From positions 8,618,001 through 8,682,000 of the forward strand of contig CM044880.1 in the NCBI GenBank assembly GCA_024500155.1: DNA of 64,000 nucleotides, read 5' to 3'. Of this stretch, positions 61,971-64,000 are shown one piece after another. This DNA is from Chenopodium formosanum. Taxonomy: Eukaryota; Streptophyta; Magnoliopsida; Caryophyllales; Amaranthaceae. The notes beneath the pieces were generated by a model. The model saw only the letters and a program-made list of their open reading frames with translations, ran no database searches and was not told the DNA's origin. The stretch's first letter is position 1. Every line of letters starts with the position of its first letter. The translations under genes and the position numbers were made by a program.

Positions 61971-62205
61971 GGCTTATCGACACGTGTTCATCGTGGGTCC
62001 CTTTAACAGATTACATCCAAAAATCCGTTAGATGGTGGTGAAATAAATTATTTTTTTATTTTTTGTGGTGTTATAATCAAAATTTGAAAAGCTGTGGTGT
62101 TATAATCCATTTTTTGTAAAATTTATGGTGTTATTTTCAAAAAAATCCTAAGTAATATCCATTTTAATTTAGTGACAGTGGAGGGAATGTGAATTTAACA
62201 ATGAT

Positions 62206-62912
62206 CAGGGGCGGAGCCAAGGGGGGGCTAGGGTGGGCCATGGCCTCCCCCTTGGCTCAAGATAAAAGTAATATTTTGCACATATTTGTAATGATTTTTT
62301 ATGTGGAGGAGTTGGTTTTGGTCATTTCATAGTGGTCAAGAGGTTAAAAGTTCAAATCTTACAACCAACATTTCATGGTGCACAATGACGATGATCATAC
62401 CGGGAAAAGCCCAAATTTTATGAGAAACTACCTAAGAAACTACCTAACAAAATTTTAATTGTTGTAAAATACTAACTCCGCTAGAAATCCGACCCACTTC
62501 AAAACACCCCAAAACCACTGGTAGTTTTCACCTCAAAACTAACGCAACCTACTTGAAATTACCTTCACCAAGCCGATACATACCACCCTTCAATCCCAAA
62601 ACCACCACCTCTAACTCCAAAATCAACATTCCGAATTGCGAATTTAATTTAAACTACCCTCACCAATTTGGAATACCTTCTAATCACCCAAAAAAATAAC
62701 CTTACCACCCTGAAATGCAACCTCTGTGGTGGTTTCGAGGGTGTTTTGAAGTAAGTCAACGCTTTAAAATCAGATTAACGGTGGAAATTTGGCCAAAGGT
62801 AATACCTTACAACATTTTAGCTTTTATAAGGTAGTTTCTTACAACATTTTTTTTTTATTAGGTAGTTTCTCACAAATTTTAGGTTGTATTAGGAAGATTC
62901 TGGCAAAAAACC
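62206..62912. mobile_element. Repeat remnants: GGGGCGGAGCC element and a long-TIR element
   Basis: AGGGGCGGAGCCAAGGGG at about 62207 is a phrase shared by many plant interspersed repeats; it forms a hairpin with CCCCCTTGGC (about 62246-62255). From 62402 (GGGAAAAGCCCAAATTTTAT, GAGAAACTACCTAA) to 62913 an inverted partner (TTAGGTAGTTTCTCACAAAT ... GGCAAAAAACCC) suggests another TIR element. No target duplication was found for either. Confidence 0.45.
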
Positions 62913-63061
62913 CTTTAAACTATTCGAAACTTGTGATAAGGTATGTATTTGATTTAATTTTAATTTTCTATTCTAACAAAAATCGATTTGTGAAAATAAG
63001 ATGTTTTTATAATCCTTCTACCACCATCCCTTTAAAATAAGAAAATAGATAATAATTATTC

Positions 63062-63760
63062 TTGAGATTGGCTTTCAATTTCATACAGAAAATTTGATTT
63101 TTTTTTTTTTTTTTAGCTAATCTCTAAATTCGAAAGGGAGTGGATTGTATTAGTTACTAAGTTACTAATTTTTAAAAATAAAGCGGAAGTATAAAGGAAC
63201 AAAATTAAAATCAAACACAGATTTTACAAGAAAATCATGCACAAATTTCCAGCACCATACTACACTATCCACAAGGTACGGATTACGTGTTAGTCTAAAA
63301 TCAATAGATGATACGTTACACTAATGATGTAGTAGTTGTAAGAGGTGTGTGAGTGTATTAGTGGTAATTGTAAATATTTGTAATCAATAGTTATTCATGA
63401 GGTTAACTTTCAATCTCATACAGAAATTTGATAAACCATATGTGTTTTTTTTTTTAATCCCTCCAATGCAGAAAATTGATAATTCAAATAAATAAGTTTA
63501 AGAGGGAGTGAATTGTATTAGTTCCTAAATACTAGTTTTTAAAAATAAAGCGGAAGTATAAACGAACTCATAATCAAACATACAGATTTTATGAGAAAAT
63601 CATCAACAAGGTTCATGTACCATGCTACACTATCTATAAGGTATGGATTATGTGTTAGTTTAAAGTTAATAGACGATATACATTTTTTTTTTCAATTCCC
63701 TCAATGATGTACAACTGTTTGTATTATTAATAGGTATAACTTTGTCAATAACACTCAAGC
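63062..63760. repeat. Diverged tandem duplication of about 340 bp
   Basis: CTTTCAATTTCATACAGAAA at about 63070 and CTTTCAATCTCATACAGAAA at about 63407 start two copies. Both continue through GGGAGTG(G/A)ATTGTATTAGT, TTTTTAAAAATAAAGCGGAA and CTACACTATC(C/T)A(C/T)AAGGTA. No gene. Confidence 0.8.
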
Positions 63761-64000
63761 CCTACATATGCTCACATCATTTGCAAATTACTTTTACGTT
63801 CGTGTTTAGAATGCAGTAAATTAGTTGTATACAATTAAACGACATTATGCAGCACAAAATAAAGAGATCGATGGCATGAATAATGTCTTTTACCAACTGT
63901 ACATTGTCTCATTTAGTAATTTATGTGATTCCTTTTCTTCATAAGTTATTTTACATGTCAAAAGTTAATGTAATTTTTTCTAAAATGTAATATTACATAG
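63761..64000. other. AT-rich end of window, no gene seen
   Basis: Nothing recognised. Confidence 0.45.

Larger units (their letters stand above)
59195..62148. mobile_element. Mutator-like element (2.95 kb) with a long internal inverted repeat
   Basis: A perfect 9-bp duplication TAAGTAATA lies at 59186-59194 and 62149-62157. TIRs of roughly 180 bp start GGATTTTTTTGAAAATAACA at both ends. Inside, the arms at 59400-59448 plus 60478-60890, and 60912-61367, are near-perfect reverse complements around a 21-bp spacer. The left arm is interrupted by a second Mutator-like element. The right side has an extra GC-rich segment (about 61368-61970) not present on the left. No transposase domain is seen. 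Confidence 0.88.

Overview
The window is nuclear DNA of a flowering plant, almost certainly a dicot. It has spliced genes with GT-AG introns, an Aux/IAA gene, a chloroplast TerC gene, an intron-bearing tRNA-Tyr, AT-rich spacers and many short DNA transposons. The genus cannot be fixed from the sequence; the repeat style reminds me of Caryophyllales (spinach, beet, quinoa), which is only an impression.

Four protein genes and two tRNA genes are supported. (1) An IAA19/IAA6-type Aux/IAA repressor on the minus strand (9223-13474, 3 exons, 187 aa). (2) A thylakoid TerC/PDE149-type membrane protein on the minus strand (31286-41646, 14 exons whose phases all join, 380 aa). (3) An ABCF4/GCN4-type soluble ABC ATPase on the plus strand (intronless CDS 46417-48585, 722 aa, with a 5'UTR intron). 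(4) A four-TM RING-H2 ubiquitin ligase on the plus strand (53866-57408, 4 coding exons, 432 aa). tRNA-Trp(CCA) and tRNA-Tyr(GTA) lie between genes 3 and 4. TerC and ABCF4 are divergent, about 2.7 kb apart, and that spacer holds three small transposons. The genes do not form a pathway; they cover auxin signalling, thylakoid biogenesis, translation-linked ATPase function and ubiquitination.

Region by region. 1-9 kb is repeat-rich: a 65-bp hAT-type MITE, a roughly 323-bp tandem satellite (about 3.45-7.66 kb) and a degenerate ACCCG minisatellite. 9-14 kb is the Aux/IAA gene, with a Stowaway MITE in each intron. 14-30 kb has no gene but has clear transposons: nested PIF/Harbinger-type MITEs with TTCAG-repeat cores, a 2.05-kb Mutator-like element filled with a minisatellite, a Helitron with a MITE inside, a complete 554-bp TRIM retrotransposon and several Stowaways. 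30-58 kb is the gene-bearing part. 58-64 kb holds a 2.95-kb Mutator-like element (9-bp TSD) whose core is a long near-perfect inverted repeat (hairpin arms of 420 bp or more), with a second Mutator-like element (1.02 kb, own 9-bp TSD) nested in one arm. This is the most unusual structure in the window and could yield hairpin RNA.

All exon boundaries and target-site duplications were read by eye. Names rest on recalled family motifs, not on a database search.
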